Below, in pieces: positions 17,202-25,068 of a stretch of 53,746 bases of DNA (position 1 is the stretch's first letter; each line of letters starts with the position of its first letter). The DNA comes from Prevotellaceae bacterium (GTDB lineage Bacteria; Bacteroidota; Bacteroidia; Bacteroidales; Bacteroidaceae), in the NCBI GenBank assembly GCA_019420585.1, contig JAHZGX010000005.1, positions 1 through 53,746 of the forward strand. Direction: 5' to 3'. Both the position numbers and the translations under genes were made by a program. The notes under the pieces are model-generated. The model saw only the letters and a list, made by a program, of their open reading frames with translations, did no database searches and was not told the DNA's origin.

Positions 17202-18071
17202 TCAGTTCCTTTTGGCAAAGAGAGACATCAGTGCCGCCACATAGTCACCGTCAGTTCTCACGCTTACGGCATCCACGTTGCTGCGTGTGAATGTGTCGGT
17301 CAGTCTTTCCTTCTGCTTCTTCCACCATTGGGCATGCTCCCGGCGCACTTGCTTGCTGCTGGTGTCCACAATGATTTCCTGTCCGGTCTCGTTGTCCTTC
17401 AACTTCATCAGTCCCACATCGGGCAGTTCGGCCAGTCTCCTGTCATACACTTGTATGGCCACCATGTCATGCTTGCGGTTGGCAATGGTCAGTGCCTGCC
17501 TGAAGTCTCCCTTATCCAAGAAGTCGCTCAGGATGAATGCCGTGCATCGGCGTTTGATGGCTCTGGTCAGATATTCCACGGCTCCGCGTATGTCAGTACG
17601 TTGGCTTTCGGGCTTGAAGTCAAGCAGTTCGCGTATGATATAGAGAATATGTTTCCTGCCTTTTTGGGGTGGAATGAATTTTTCTATCTTATCGGTGAAA
17701 AATATGACGCCTATCTTGTCGTTGTTCTGTATGGCGGAGAAGGCAAGCGTGGCTCCGATTTCAGTCAGCATGTCACGCTTCATCTGCTTCTGCGTGCCGA
17801 AGTTCAGGCTTCCGCTCACGTCCACTAGCAGCATGACGGTCAGTTCCCTCTCTTCTTCAAATACCTTCACGTAGGGCTTGTTGAAGCGTGCGGTCACGTT
17901 CCACTCGATGTCGCGTATGTCATCCCCGTACTGGTATTCCCTTACTTCAGAGAAGGCCATGCCTCTGCCTTTGAAGGCCGAGTGGTATTCTCCCGCGAAG
18001 ATATTGTTGCTCAGCCCTCGGGTCTTAATTTCTATCTGCCTGACACGCTTTAGAATCTCTGATGTTTCCAT
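17202..18071 (-). CDS. DUF58 (YeaD-type) VWA-like protein
   Basis: 289-residue soluble protein. The DUF58 signature is clear: GEYHSAFKGRGMAFSEVREY, then YGDDIRDIEWNVTARFNKPY. It is followed by a VWA-like fold with LLVDVSGSLNFG, a DxSxS metal-site motif. There is no signal peptide or membrane helix, so it is cytoplasmic. DUF58 proteins are the usual partner of MoxR ATPases; this one starts 45 bases after the moxR stop. The precise biochemical role is not known. Confidence 0.93.
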   Translation of the reverse strand: METSEILKRVRQIEIKTRGLSNNIFAGEYHSAFKGRGMAFSEVREYQYGDDIRDIEWNVTARFNKPYVKVFEEERELTVMLLVDVSGSLNFGTQKQMKRDMLTEIGATLAFSAIQNNDKIGVIFFTDKIEKFIPPQKGRKHILYIIRELLDFKPESQRTDIRGAVEYLTRAIKRRCTAFILSDFLDKGDFRQALTIANRKHDMVAIQVYDRRLAELPDVGLMKLKDNETGQEIIVDTSSKQVRREHAQWWKKQKERLTDTFTRSNVDAVSVRTDGDYVAALMSLFAKRN

Positions 18072-18116
18072 CGCACTTGTTTCTCTTGCTTCTTTCCTTG
18101 CAGGTTCCTCGAAGTG

Positions 18117-19112
18117 TTAAGGCACCTCCACCTTATTCACAATCTTGCTTATCAGTTCCTCGCATGTCACGTTGTTGGCCTCTGCTTCATAGGTCAGCCC
18201 AATGCGGTGGCGCAGTACGTCATGAGCCACGGCTCGCACGTCCTCTGGTATCACGTATCCTCTGTGTTTGAGGAATGCATAGGCGCGGGATGCCAAAGCT
18301 AGGTTGATGCTGGCACGTGGTGAGCCTCCAAACTCTATGTAATCTTGTATGTCTTTCAGACTATACTTTTCGGGGTAACGCGTGCAGAACACGATGTCAG
18401 AGATGTATTGCTCAATCTTCTCGTCCACATATACGCTGCGTACGACCTCGCGTGCATTCTCCACATCCTTTGTGCTAACCACAGGACGCACCTCTGTCTT
18501 TTCTCCGTTGATGTTCTGGCGTATGATGAGTTTCTCTTCGTCCTGCTTGGGGTAGTCTATCACCACCTTGAGCATGAAGCGATCCACCTGTGCCTCAGGC
18601 AGAGGATAAGTGCCTTCCTGCTCGATTGGGTTCTGGGTAGCCAGCACAAGGAAGGGCTGGGGCAGTGTGAATGTATCTTTGCCGATGGTTACCTGTCGTT
18701 CTTGCATGGCTTCAAGCAAGGCGCTCTGCACCTTTGCCGGAGCACGGTTGATTTCGTCTGCCAGCACAAAGTTGGCAAACACCGGGCCACGCTCCACGAT
18801 AAAGCGTTCATCCTTTTGGCTGTATATCATGGTGCCTGTCACATCGGCGGGCAGTAGGTCGGGGGTGAACTGGATGCGGCTGAATTTAGCCTCCACCAAT
18901 TGGGATAGTGTCTTGATGGCTTTGGTCTTGGCCAGTCCGGGTACACCTTCTAGCAGTATGTGCCCGTCGCTGAGCAGTCCTATCAAGAGTGATTCCACCA
19001 GATGTTTCTGTCCCACGATGACACGGTTCATGCCTGTCACCAGGTTTGTTACGAAGGGGCTTTGCCTTTCTATCAATTCGTTCAATGCACGAATATCCAC
19101 TGATTCTGCCAT
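18117..19112 (-). CDS. moxR: MoxR-family AAA+ ATPase, first gene of the bat operon
   Basis: 331 residues. Walker A is in LLEGVPGLAKTK, Walker B in LADEINRAP, sensor 1 in LATQNPIEQEGTYPLPEAQVDRF, and the C-terminal lid domain ends around ISKIVNKVEVP. This is the MRP/APE2 type of MoxR chaperone-like ATPase that works with VWA proteins; here the partners are the DUF58 protein and BatA/BatB downstream. A -7 box (TATTTTTG at 19163-19156) lies 44 bases upstream of the start, and a perfect 12-bp inverted repeat covers the -33 region, so the operon promoter is probably here. Confidence 0.95.
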   Translation of the reverse strand: MAESVDIRALNELIERQSPFVTNLVTGMNRVIVGQKHLVESLLIGLLSDGHILLEGVPGLAKTKAIKTLSQLVEAKFSRIQFTPDLLPADVTGTMIYSQKDERFIVERGPVFANFVLADEINRAPAKVQSALLEAMQERQVTIGKDTFTLPQPFLVLATQNPIEQEGTYPLPEAQVDRFMLKVVIDYPKQDEEKLIIRQNINGEKTEVRPVVSTKDVENAREVVRSVYVDEKIEQYISDIVFCTRYPEKYSLKDIQDYIEFGGSPRASINLALASRAYAFLKHRGYVIPEDVRAVAHDVLRHRIGLTYEAEANNVTCEELISKIVNKVEVP

Positions 19113-19155
19113 AACTATGTTGTTTGTTATCTTATTTCTAGTTGGAACTTTTCCA

Positions 19156-19188
19156 CAAAAATACGGCTTTTGACACGTTTAAGCCACA
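19156..19188 (-). promoter_or_regulatory. promoter of the moxR-bat operon
   Basis: On the minus strand the -7 box TATTTTTG (19163-19156) matches the Bacteroidetes consensus TAnnTTTG exactly. A weak -33 match (TGTG, 19188-19185) lies 21 bases upstream. The expected start of transcription is near 19149, leaving a leader of roughly 37 bases before the moxR ATG. Confidence 0.65.
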
Positions 19189-19224
19189 CATGAAGTGCAA
19201 AAAATGGTTACCTCATGTGTGGCT
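19182..19224. repeat. perfect 12-bp inverted repeat upstream of moxR
   Basis: AGCCACACATGA (19182-19193) and TCATGTGTGGCT (19213-19224) are exact reverse complements, 19 bases apart. There is no T tract on either side. It follows the stop of the HU-LysM gene by 33 bases, so it could be that gene's terminator, but one arm also covers the -33 region of the moxR promoter, so it could be an operator. Confidence 0.8.
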
Positions 19225-19256
19225 CATTGTTAAATGTGCTTAATTGACATGTGCCT

Positions 19257-20717
19257 TTATTTGCTTATCTCTGTCAGTTCCGGGAGTTTTACCTCGCAAC
19301 CGACGGGTATGTTGTTGGGGTCGGCAAACTGGTTGAGCGCCTTTATGTAGACCACGGCTCCCTTGTCGCCATACTCCTGCCGTGCTATGCGGTAGAGGTT
19401 CTCGCCCCACTGCATGTTTCTTGTCTTGCGTATCCCGGTTATTAGGTACTTGCCTCCTTCCACTTGTGGGTATTGCTTGGCTGCCTGCAGCAACTGTTGT
19501 CTGTCCGCTTGCCGGGGCTTGGAGGTGGTCTGCTCCTGTTTCTGCTTGTCCTTCTCCTGTGTCTCGGCGGGTTTTTCCGAGATGGATTTTGCATCCTGTG
19601 CTGAATCTTTGTCTGCGGGAACTGCTTCCGGCTTGTGCACTTGTGTGGTGCAGGTATCTTGGCAACTTTGTTTTTCTTCCGGTTTCAAAATTGCAGGAAC
19701 CTGTACTTCGGTGGTGGTCTCTGCAGGAGGCAAGCAAAGCCAACTGAGGTCTATCAGACGCAGGTAGCCTACCATGTAACTTGCCAGTATGAGTTGTAGG
19801 ATTATCAAGGTCAGGAATAATGTGCGCCAGATGTTGTGTCTGTTCTTTACCGGTTGCGGGTTGTTTGCCTTTTCCTGAACTTTTGATGATTCCCCCATCA
19901 CGGAAACAGCCCGCAGGGAATCGTGCATCGTGCCAGTTTGGTTTGTGCTGTCTGTGACCACTTTGTCTGCTTGTTTGCTGTCGCAGGCTGCCGTTTTCTC
20001 AGTTCCGTTCTCCTTTTTTATGCTCTCACTTGTTGTCTGAGAGGCATTTCCTGTGGTGCTGTCCTGCTTTTCTCGGGCTTCATCCTTTTCTTTTGCTGCG
20101 GCTTGCTTGCCAATGGAGTGGGGGAGTCCTTTTTCACTTTTTCTCTGCTCTGCGGTATCCTTCGGCGTGGTGGACGAAATGGTCATTGGTTGCTGTTGCA
20201 CATCCGTTTCTACATTGTCTGCATCTGGTTGCTTGGCCTCGTGTTTTGTGTTCTTGCTTGTGGTTCCTTCAGTTTCGTTTTCTTCAACAAGTGGAGCGGA
20301 ACTTATCATGAGCATATCTTTTTCTGCCTCTTTGTCGAAAGTGCTGGCCGGATATTTCAGGTCAATGCTTTCCATGTCCTCCTGGCTGGTTCCCTCGTTT
20401 AGGATGACGGTCTGGAAGTCGGCAAACGGCTTGTTGACCAGTTCCTTCAAGGCGTTGTCGGGTAGGAAGCCTATTTTGGCGTGCCCAGATATGGTGAAGC
20501 GTTCTCCCGTGTTTACATTCACGCTCTCCCGTTCCTGCACGTCCACCATCTTGAAGGTACCCAGTGCCTTGACCTTGACAGATTTGTCTTCCATGATGCC
20601 TTGGGCCAGTGTGTCGAAGAAGGCACGCACGAATGTTTCGGCCTCCTTACGCTGCATGCCGTTTTTGGTCATTAGGTCAGCGGCTAAGTCTTGCCAGTTT
20701 ATCTTGTTTCCCGTCAT
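19257..20717 (-). CDS. HU-type DNA-binding domain fused to a membrane helix and a LysM domain
   Basis: 486 residues. Residues 1-95 are an HU/IHF-type fold (INWQDLAADLMTKNGMQRKEAE; VKALGTFKMVDVQERESVNVNTG). A long low-complexity Glu/Lys/Thr/Gln region (about 110-290) follows, then one hydrophobic helix near 298-322 (LFLTLIILQLILASYMVGYL), a second Pro/Gln/Lys-rich spacer, and a C-terminal LysM-like domain (about 425-482; GENLYRIARQEYGD and NNIPVGCEVKLPEL). With no N-terminal signal, the simplest topology puts HU in the cytoplasm and LysM in the periplasm on peptidoglycan. The start overlaps the stop of the preceding HU gene (ATGA). DNA binding itself is unproven; the Arg-Pro arm of true HU is replaced by ERESVNVNTG. 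Confidence 0.85.
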   Translation of the reverse strand: MTGNKINWQDLAADLMTKNGMQRKEAETFVRAFFDTLAQGIMEDKSVKVKALGTFKMVDVQERESVNVNTGERFTISGHAKIGFLPDNALKELVNKPFADFQTVILNEGTSQEDMESIDLKYPASTFDKEAEKDMLMISSAPLVEENETEGTTSKNTKHEAKQPDADNVETDVQQQPMTISSTTPKDTAEQRKSEKGLPHSIGKQAAAKEKDEAREKQDSTTGNASQTTSESIKKENGTEKTAACDSKQADKVVTDSTNQTGTMHDSLRAVSVMGESSKVQEKANNPQPVKNRHNIWRTLFLTLIILQLILASYMVGYLRLIDLSWLCLPPAETTTEVQVPAILKPEEKQSCQDTCTTQVHKPEAVPADKDSAQDAKSISEKPAETQEKDKQKQEQTTSKPRQADRQQLLQAAKQYPQVEGGKYLITGIRKTRNMQWGENLYRIARQEYGDKGAVVYIKALNQFADPNNIPVGCEVKLPELTEISK

Positions 20718-21004
20718 TCTTTTACGTTTTTCTGGTTCACACGTTCCTTCAGTGTAGCCATAGGTTTGAAACTGACAACAATCTTGGGTGGCACCAGCAT
20801 CCTTTGCTTGCTGGATGGGTTCACGATGATGCGTTCCATTTTGCGCTTGACCTCAAACTGCCCGAAGCCTGATACGGATATGGTGTTTTCCTCTGCCAGA
20901 TGTGCAGAGATGGCAGACACCAAAGTGCTTGCATATAGCGAGGTGTCCTTGGTGGAGAGTCCCGTCTGGGTGCTCAACTCGTTTATGAATTCCTTGTTGT
21001 TCAT
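20714..21004 (-). CDS. HU-family DNA-binding protein
   Basis: 96 residues from ATG 21004; the frame is open further upstream but earlier starts run into rimO. The sequence has the HU layout: N-terminal helices (MNNKEFINELSTQTGLSTKD), ISVSGFGQFEVKRKMERIIVNPSSKQRMLVPPK in which the arm has NPSS in place of NPxT, and a C-terminal helix. It lies 29 bases after rimO and is coupled by ATGA to the HU-LysM gene, so the two HU-fold proteins are made together and might pair as a heterodimer. That pairing is inference. Confidence 0.93.
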   Translation of the reverse strand: MNNKEFINELSTQTGLSTKDTSLYASTLVSAISAHLAEENTISVSGFGQFEVKRKMERIIVNPSSKQRMLVPPKIVVSFKPMATLKERVNQKNVKE

Positions 21005-21033
21005 CAGTCTTGTCTTGTTATGCAGTCTTGTCG

Positions 21034-22422
21034 TCACGCTTCCTGCTGTGTTTCCCCGGATGTGGGAGAAACTGCTTGCAGGCTTGCGCCTAGTTGTCCG
21101 CCCGAGCATTGGCCTGCGCTGTCCACGCAATGCCCATAAAGGTCAAAGTCATCTGCGCTGTCTATTCTTACCCACTGGAATGAGCCACAGGGCAGCGACA
21201 GGCCTTCATCGGCATGGATGAGCACCTCGTCATCCACCTCGGGTGAGTCATACTCGGTGCGCCCCACAAAGTATTCTCCCTCCTGTCGATTTATGATGAC
21301 GCGCATGGTCTGTCCCACTTTTGCCTCCTGCACTTCCGCACTAATAGCCTGTTGTACGCGCATCAATTTGCTCAGTCGCGCCTCCTTGACCTCCTGCGGA
21401 ATGTCGTCCTTGTAGTGCTTTGCGCTGTAGGTTCCTTCCTCCTCGCTATAGGCAAAGGCTCCCATACGCTCAAAGCGTGCCCATTTCACAAAGCGGAGCA
21501 GTTCCTGGAATCCCTCCTCTGTTTCCCCCGGATGCCCCACCATCAGAGTGGTGCGCAGGTGTATGCCGGGCACTTCTGCGCGTATTCGTTCTATAAGTTC
21601 GTAGGTTTGCTTGCTGTTGACATGGCGGTGCATTGCGCTCAGCACATCATCGGAGATGTGTTGCAGGGCGATGTCTAGGTAGCGGCATATGTTATTATGT
21701 TCGCGCATGACGCGCGTGAGTTCCATGGGGAAGTCTGCGGGGTAGGCGTAGTGCAGGCGCAGCCATTCCACTCCTGGTGTCTCGGCTATGGCTTCCACCA
21801 GTTGTGCTATGCGGCGTTCCTTGTAGAGGTCCATGCCGTAATAGGTTAGTTCCTGGGCGATTATCTGGAACTCCTTCACGCCTTTCTGTACCAGAGCCTT
21901 GACTTCGGTGAGTATATCCTCCATCGGCCGGCTGCGGTGCCTGCCTGTGATGATAGGTATGGCACAATAGGAACACATGCGGTCACAGCCTTCCGAAATC
22001 TTCAGGTAGGCATAGTGGGGCGGTGTGGTGATGTGCCTTTCATGGGCGCATTCGGGATGGTACTGCTTGCCCAGGTTAATCAGCAGGCTGTTCCAGTCAA
22101 ACTTGCCATAGAAGCCATCCACCTCTGGCAGTTCTTCTTCCAAGTCGGCTCTGTAGCGTTCAGATAGGCATCCCATCACATAGAGTTTCTTGAGCAAGCC
22201 TTTGCGTTTGCGTTCCCCCATCTCCAGTATCATGTTGATGCTCTCCTCCTTGGCATCGCCAATAAAGCCACATGTGTTCACCACGGCAATCTCGCCGTGT
22301 GGGGTCTCGGCATTGTGAGTCACCTGATAACCGTTCAGTTCCAGTTGATGAATGAGTCTTTCGCTGTCCACCAGGTTTTTGCTGCAACCCAGTGTTATGA
22401 TGTCCACGGTGTGCTTCTTCAT
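21034..22422 (-). CDS. rimO: ribosomal protein S12 methylthiotransferase RimO
   Basis: 462 residues from ATG 22422, eight bases after the ftsY stop; a GTG four codons upstream would overlap ftsY. It is a radical-SAM enzyme that methylthiolates an aspartate of ribosomal protein S12. The N-terminal UPF0004 domain has ITLGCSKNLVDSE and VNTCGFIGDAKEESI. The radical-SAM cluster motif is CDRMCSYC, and a C-terminal TRAM domain ends near WVRIDSADDFDLYG. The protein then runs about 35 residues past the usual RimO end with a Ser/Gly/Gln-rich tail. Gene order ftsY-rimO-HU is common in Bacteroidales. Confidence 0.96.
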   Translation of the reverse strand: MKKHTVDIITLGCSKNLVDSERLIHQLELNGYQVTHNAETPHGEIAVVNTCGFIGDAKEESINMILEMGERKRKGLLKKLYVMGCLSERYRADLEEELPEVDGFYGKFDWNSLLINLGKQYHPECAHERHITTPPHYAYLKISEGCDRMCSYCAIPIITGRHRSRPMEDILTEVKALVQKGVKEFQIIAQELTYYGMDLYKERRIAQLVEAIAETPGVEWLRLHYAYPADFPMELTRVMREHNNICRYLDIALQHISDDVLSAMHRHVNSKQTYELIERIRAEVPGIHLRTTLMVGHPGETEEGFQELLRFVKWARFERMGAFAYSEEEGTYSAKHYKDDIPQEVKEARLSKLMRVQQAISAEVQEAKVGQTMRVIINRQEGEYFVGRTEYDSPEVDDEVLIHADEGLSLPCGSFQWVRIDSADDFDLYGHCVDSAGQCSGGQLGASLQAVSPTSGETQQEA

Positions 22423-22430
22423 CTTCACAT

Positions 22431-23384
22431 TCACTCTGTAAACAGTGAGTCCACAAACTCCTTCCTGTCAAAGGGCTGCAAGTCCTCCATACCTTCGCCC
22501 AGACCAATGTAGCGCACGGGAATCTGCAGTTGGTGGCTCACTCCGATGACCACTCCGCCCTTGGCCGAACCATCGAGTTTGGTGATGGCCATGCCGGTGA
22601 CCTCGGTGGCTGCGGTAAACTGCTTGGCCTGCTCAAATGCGTTCTGCCCCGTGCTCCCGTCCAGTACCAGCAGCACCTCATGCGGTGCGTCGGGTATTTG
22701 CTTCTGCATCACACGCTTGATTTTTGAAAGTTCATCCATCAGTCCCTTCTTGTTGTGCAGTCGTCCGGCAGTATCAATAAGCACCACGTCGGCATCATTG
22801 GCAATGGCGCTTGACAGAGTGTCAAAAGCCACGCTGGCAGGGTCGCTGCCCATGTTTTGCTTGATGACGGGCACGCCTACGCGTTCTCCCCAGATGCATA
22901 GTTGCTCCACAGCAGCCGCCCGAAAGGTGTCGGCGGCTCCCAGATATACCTTCAACCCGTTTTTCTTGAATTGGTAAGCCAGTTTGCCAATGGTGGTGGT
23001 TTTGCCCACTCCGTTCACTCCCACCACCATGATTACGTATGGCTTTTTTCCCTGCGGGATGGCGAATGAAGCCTCCTCCCGTGCTCCGCTCTCGGTGAGT
23101 AGTTGTACAATCTCATCGCGCAGCACGCCGTTCAGTTCGGCGGTGGTCACATATTTGTCACGTGCCACCCGATCCTCAATTCTGTGTATGATGTCCAGGG
23201 TGGTGTCCACGCCCACATCACTGGTCACCAGAATCTCTTCCAGATTGTCCAGCACTTCGTCATCCACACGTGACTTGCCCATTACGGCACGTGACAACTT
23301 GCCGAAGAAGTTCTGCTTGGTCTTTTCCAAGCCTTGGTTCAGAACCTCTTTCTTCTCGCGGGAAAAGAATTTAAAGAACCCCAT
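22431..23384 (-). CDS. ftsY: signal recognition particle receptor FtsY
   Basis: 317-residue SRP-type GTPase that receives SRP-ribosome complexes at the membrane. It has the N domain helical bundle, G1 GVNGVGKTTTIGKLA, DTFRAAA, G3 DTAGRLHNK, G4 TKLDGSAKGG and the closing GLGEGMEDLQPFD. The N-terminal acidic A domain of E. coli FtsY is missing, as in most Bacteroidetes; the protein begins MGFFKFFSREKK, a short amphipathic, basic membrane-targeting start. A promoter box TACCTTTG lies 29 bases upstream. Confidence 0.97.
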   Translation of the reverse strand: MGFFKFFSREKKEVLNQGLEKTKQNFFGKLSRAVMGKSRVDDEVLDNLEEILVTSDVGVDTTLDIIHRIEDRVARDKYVTTAELNGVLRDEIVQLLTESGAREEASFAIPQGKKPYVIMVVGVNGVGKTTTIGKLAYQFKKNGLKVYLGAADTFRAAAVEQLCIWGERVGVPVIKQNMGSDPASVAFDTLSSAIANDADVVLIDTAGRLHNKKGLMDELSKIKRVMQKQIPDAPHEVLLVLDGSTGQNAFEQAKQFTAATEVTGMAITKLDGSAKGGVVIGVSHQLQIPVRYIGLGEGMEDLQPFDRKEFVDSLFTE

Positions 23385-23412
23385 GCTATCTGATTGAAAA
23401 TGTTATGATGTG

Positions 23413-23420
23413 CAAAGGTA
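23413..23420 (-). promoter_or_regulatory. -7 promoter box upstream of ftsY
   Basis: TACCTTTG on the minus strand, exact TAnnTTTG match, 29 bases before the ftsY ATG, within an AT-rich stretch. A clear -33 TTTG at the expected distance is not visible; a T-rich run occupies that place. Confidence 0.6.
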
Positions 23421-23571
23421 ATGAAAAAAGTTCAAAGTGAAAAAAGAAACGCTTCCTGTTGATTCTCCATGCCTCATACTTATTGCCGGAAAAATGCAGG
23501 GCACTTCATTGTCAGATGCCCCGTGCAACGTGCTGCCATGAGGCATCTCTCTCGGCCGGGCAGATGTGTGA

Positions 23572-24204
23572 TCATTCCACGAATTGTATCATGTCCTTGC
23601 GCCTTGGCTTGGCATCGGGAGTCTCATCGGGATAACCGAGTGCTATGCAGTAGAGCAGTTCGTAACCCTCGGAGAATGCCATGCGGTCAAGGTATGGCCT
23701 GGCCGAAGGGGAGTCCTTGAGCCAGCGTGCTGTACTGCCCAGGCAGCATGACCCAATGCCCTTTGCCCAGGCAGTCAGGATGATGTTCTGACCCATCAGG
23801 CCGCAGTCAATCTGTGACATGTCATATTCCTTGTTGCATGCTATGCAGATGGCGCAGGGAGCATTCACGAAGATGTTCTTGAATCCGGGACGTTCGGCCA
23901 CCTTGGGGTTATCCTTCACCACGGCTGCCGTGATGGAGTCTATGAGGGCAGGGGAGTCTATCACCCTGATTTCATAGGCTTGCCGGTTCATTCCGTTGGG
24001 TGCGTTGATGCCGCATCTCAGTATCTCACTGAGTGCTGAGCGGCTTACGGCGGTGTTCTTGTAGGCGCGTATGCTCCTCCTGCTCATTATCAGGTCGGTC
24101 ACTACCGCAGTGGTGTCAATGGATGTTGCCGTCTCCGGGGACTTGCTTTCCTTGCAGCCTGTGAGTGTCAGGGCTGCAAGTGCCATGAAAAGAATCTTCT
24201 TCAT
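23572..24204 (-). CDS. lipoprotein-type nitroreductase family protein
   Basis: 210 residues. The N-terminus is a lipoprotein signal (MKKILFMALAALTLTGC, lipobox LTGC, Cys17) followed by KESKS. The rest is a nitroreductase/FMN fold: IMSRRSIRAYKNTAVSRS (phosphate-binding RRSxRxY), INAPNGMNRQAYEI, CGLMGQNIILTAWAKGIGSC, and IALGYPDETP near the end. Such proteins reduce nitro or quinone groups with FMN and NAD(P)H and are normally cytoplasmic, so export to the envelope is odd. It follows the FMN-binding split-barrel gene by 82 bases on the same strand. The substrate is unknown. Confidence 0.88.
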   Translation of the reverse strand: MKKILFMALAALTLTGCKESKSPETATSIDTTAVVTDLIMSRRSIRAYKNTAVSRSALSEILRCGINAPNGMNRQAYEIRVIDSPALIDSITAAVVKDNPKVAERPGFKNIFVNAPCAICIACNKEYDMSQIDCGLMGQNIILTAWAKGIGSCCLGSTARWLKDSPSARPYLDRMAFSEGYELLYCIALGYPDETPDAKPRRKDMIQFVE

Positions 24205-24286
24205 CTTGAAATGTTTGGGTGTTTGTTATGGAATCTGACCGTGTCGGTGCTTGTGGGGAAATGTCGTCTGCACATCGCTTTTCTGC

Positions 24287-24799
24287 TCACATGGCACCAT
24301 ACTTCAGTTCTTTGCCGTTACTGTCATATTGCTTGCGTTTGCCTGTAGGAGGCTCGCTGAGTGTTATGCGCACGACTGCAGTCCGCTCCAAGGAGTGTGC
24401 GATGCTTTGGCTGAAGACATCCATGTGCTCGGGGAGGAAGCGTTCGCAGATGAGGCGGAGCCCGTGAATTTTCTCACGGTCCTCGGTCACCACCTCTGCC
24501 TTCCCGAAAGCGATGGCCGACTTGTACTGGAGTGTGAAACTTCCATCCAGCGGTCCTACAGTGGGGGTACACCGTGTCACGGCTGACAGGCAGACTTCGG
24601 GGTGCGCTGCAATGGCTTCCAGTTTCCTGCCCTCCAGTGCCCCGTGGAAGTACCAGTGTACGTCATCGGCGGATGCCAGGGAAAGCGGGAGGCCGTAAGC
24701 ATTGTCGTCGGCATCCACAAAACTGACTGTCACGTAAGGAGCCTTGTGCATCACTTCCAGTGCCCACTGGCTGTCCATCGCTCTTGATGCTTTTCTCAT
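24287..24799 (-). CDS. pyridoxamine 5'-phosphate oxidase-like FMN-binding protein (NimA-like)
   Basis: 170 residues from ATG 24799 (MRKASRAMDSQWAL), the start typical for the family; a start 14 codons earlier is possible. The split beta-barrel flavin-binding fold is seen in APYVTVSFVDADDNAYGLPL, WYFHGALEGRKLEAI, HPEVCLSAV and the closing ITLSEPPTGKRKQY. Related proteins include Nim nitroimidazole reductases and uncharacterised flavoproteins; sequence alone does not show nitroimidazole resistance. It sits between the 64-residue gene and the nitroreductase, so two flavin-fold proteins are adjacent. Confidence 0.85.
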   Translation of the reverse strand: MRKASRAMDSQWALEVMHKAPYVTVSFVDADDNAYGLPLSLASADDVHWYFHGALEGRKLEAIAAHPEVCLSAVTRCTPTVGPLDGSFTLQYKSAIAFGKAEVVTEDREKIHGLRLICERFLPEHMDVFSQSIAHSLERTAVVRITLSEPPTGKRKQYDSNGKELKYGAM

Positions 24800-24868
24800 A
24801 ATCCGTGTATGTTTGTCCTTTATTGTCCTGTATGCCGCCATCCTGCCCTACGGTGCATGGCGGGTACC

Positions 24869-25063
24869 TCATGCCAGCACTGTCCCGCAGTGCCTCTCGC
24901 TGAACTCCCGGTTGATTTCGGCAAGTTCTTTCAGTCCATAGATGTAGTCATCATACATGTCAGAGAGTTCCATGCCGTCACAATCATCGCCTGTGCCGAG
25001 TGATTCGCGGACGATTTGTGCGCGTTCGCTCACGGTGGTGTCTTTTATCAGTACACTCTTCAT
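24869..25063 (-). CDS. small conserved-looking protein, function unknown
   Basis: 64 residues starting MKSVLIKDTTVSERAQIVRE. It is mostly helical, acidic in the middle (GDDCDGMELSDMYDDY), and ends ELAEINREFSERH. The start lies 5 bases after the SUI1-gene stop. I recall similar 60-70-residue proteins with an IKDTTxxER opening in gut anaerobes, without an assigned function. No metal site or membrane segment is evident. Confidence 0.75.
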   Translation of the reverse strand: MKSVLIKDTTVSERAQIVRESLGTGDDCDGMELSDMYDDYIYGLKELAEINREFSERHCGTVLA

Positions 25064-25068
25064 GATTC

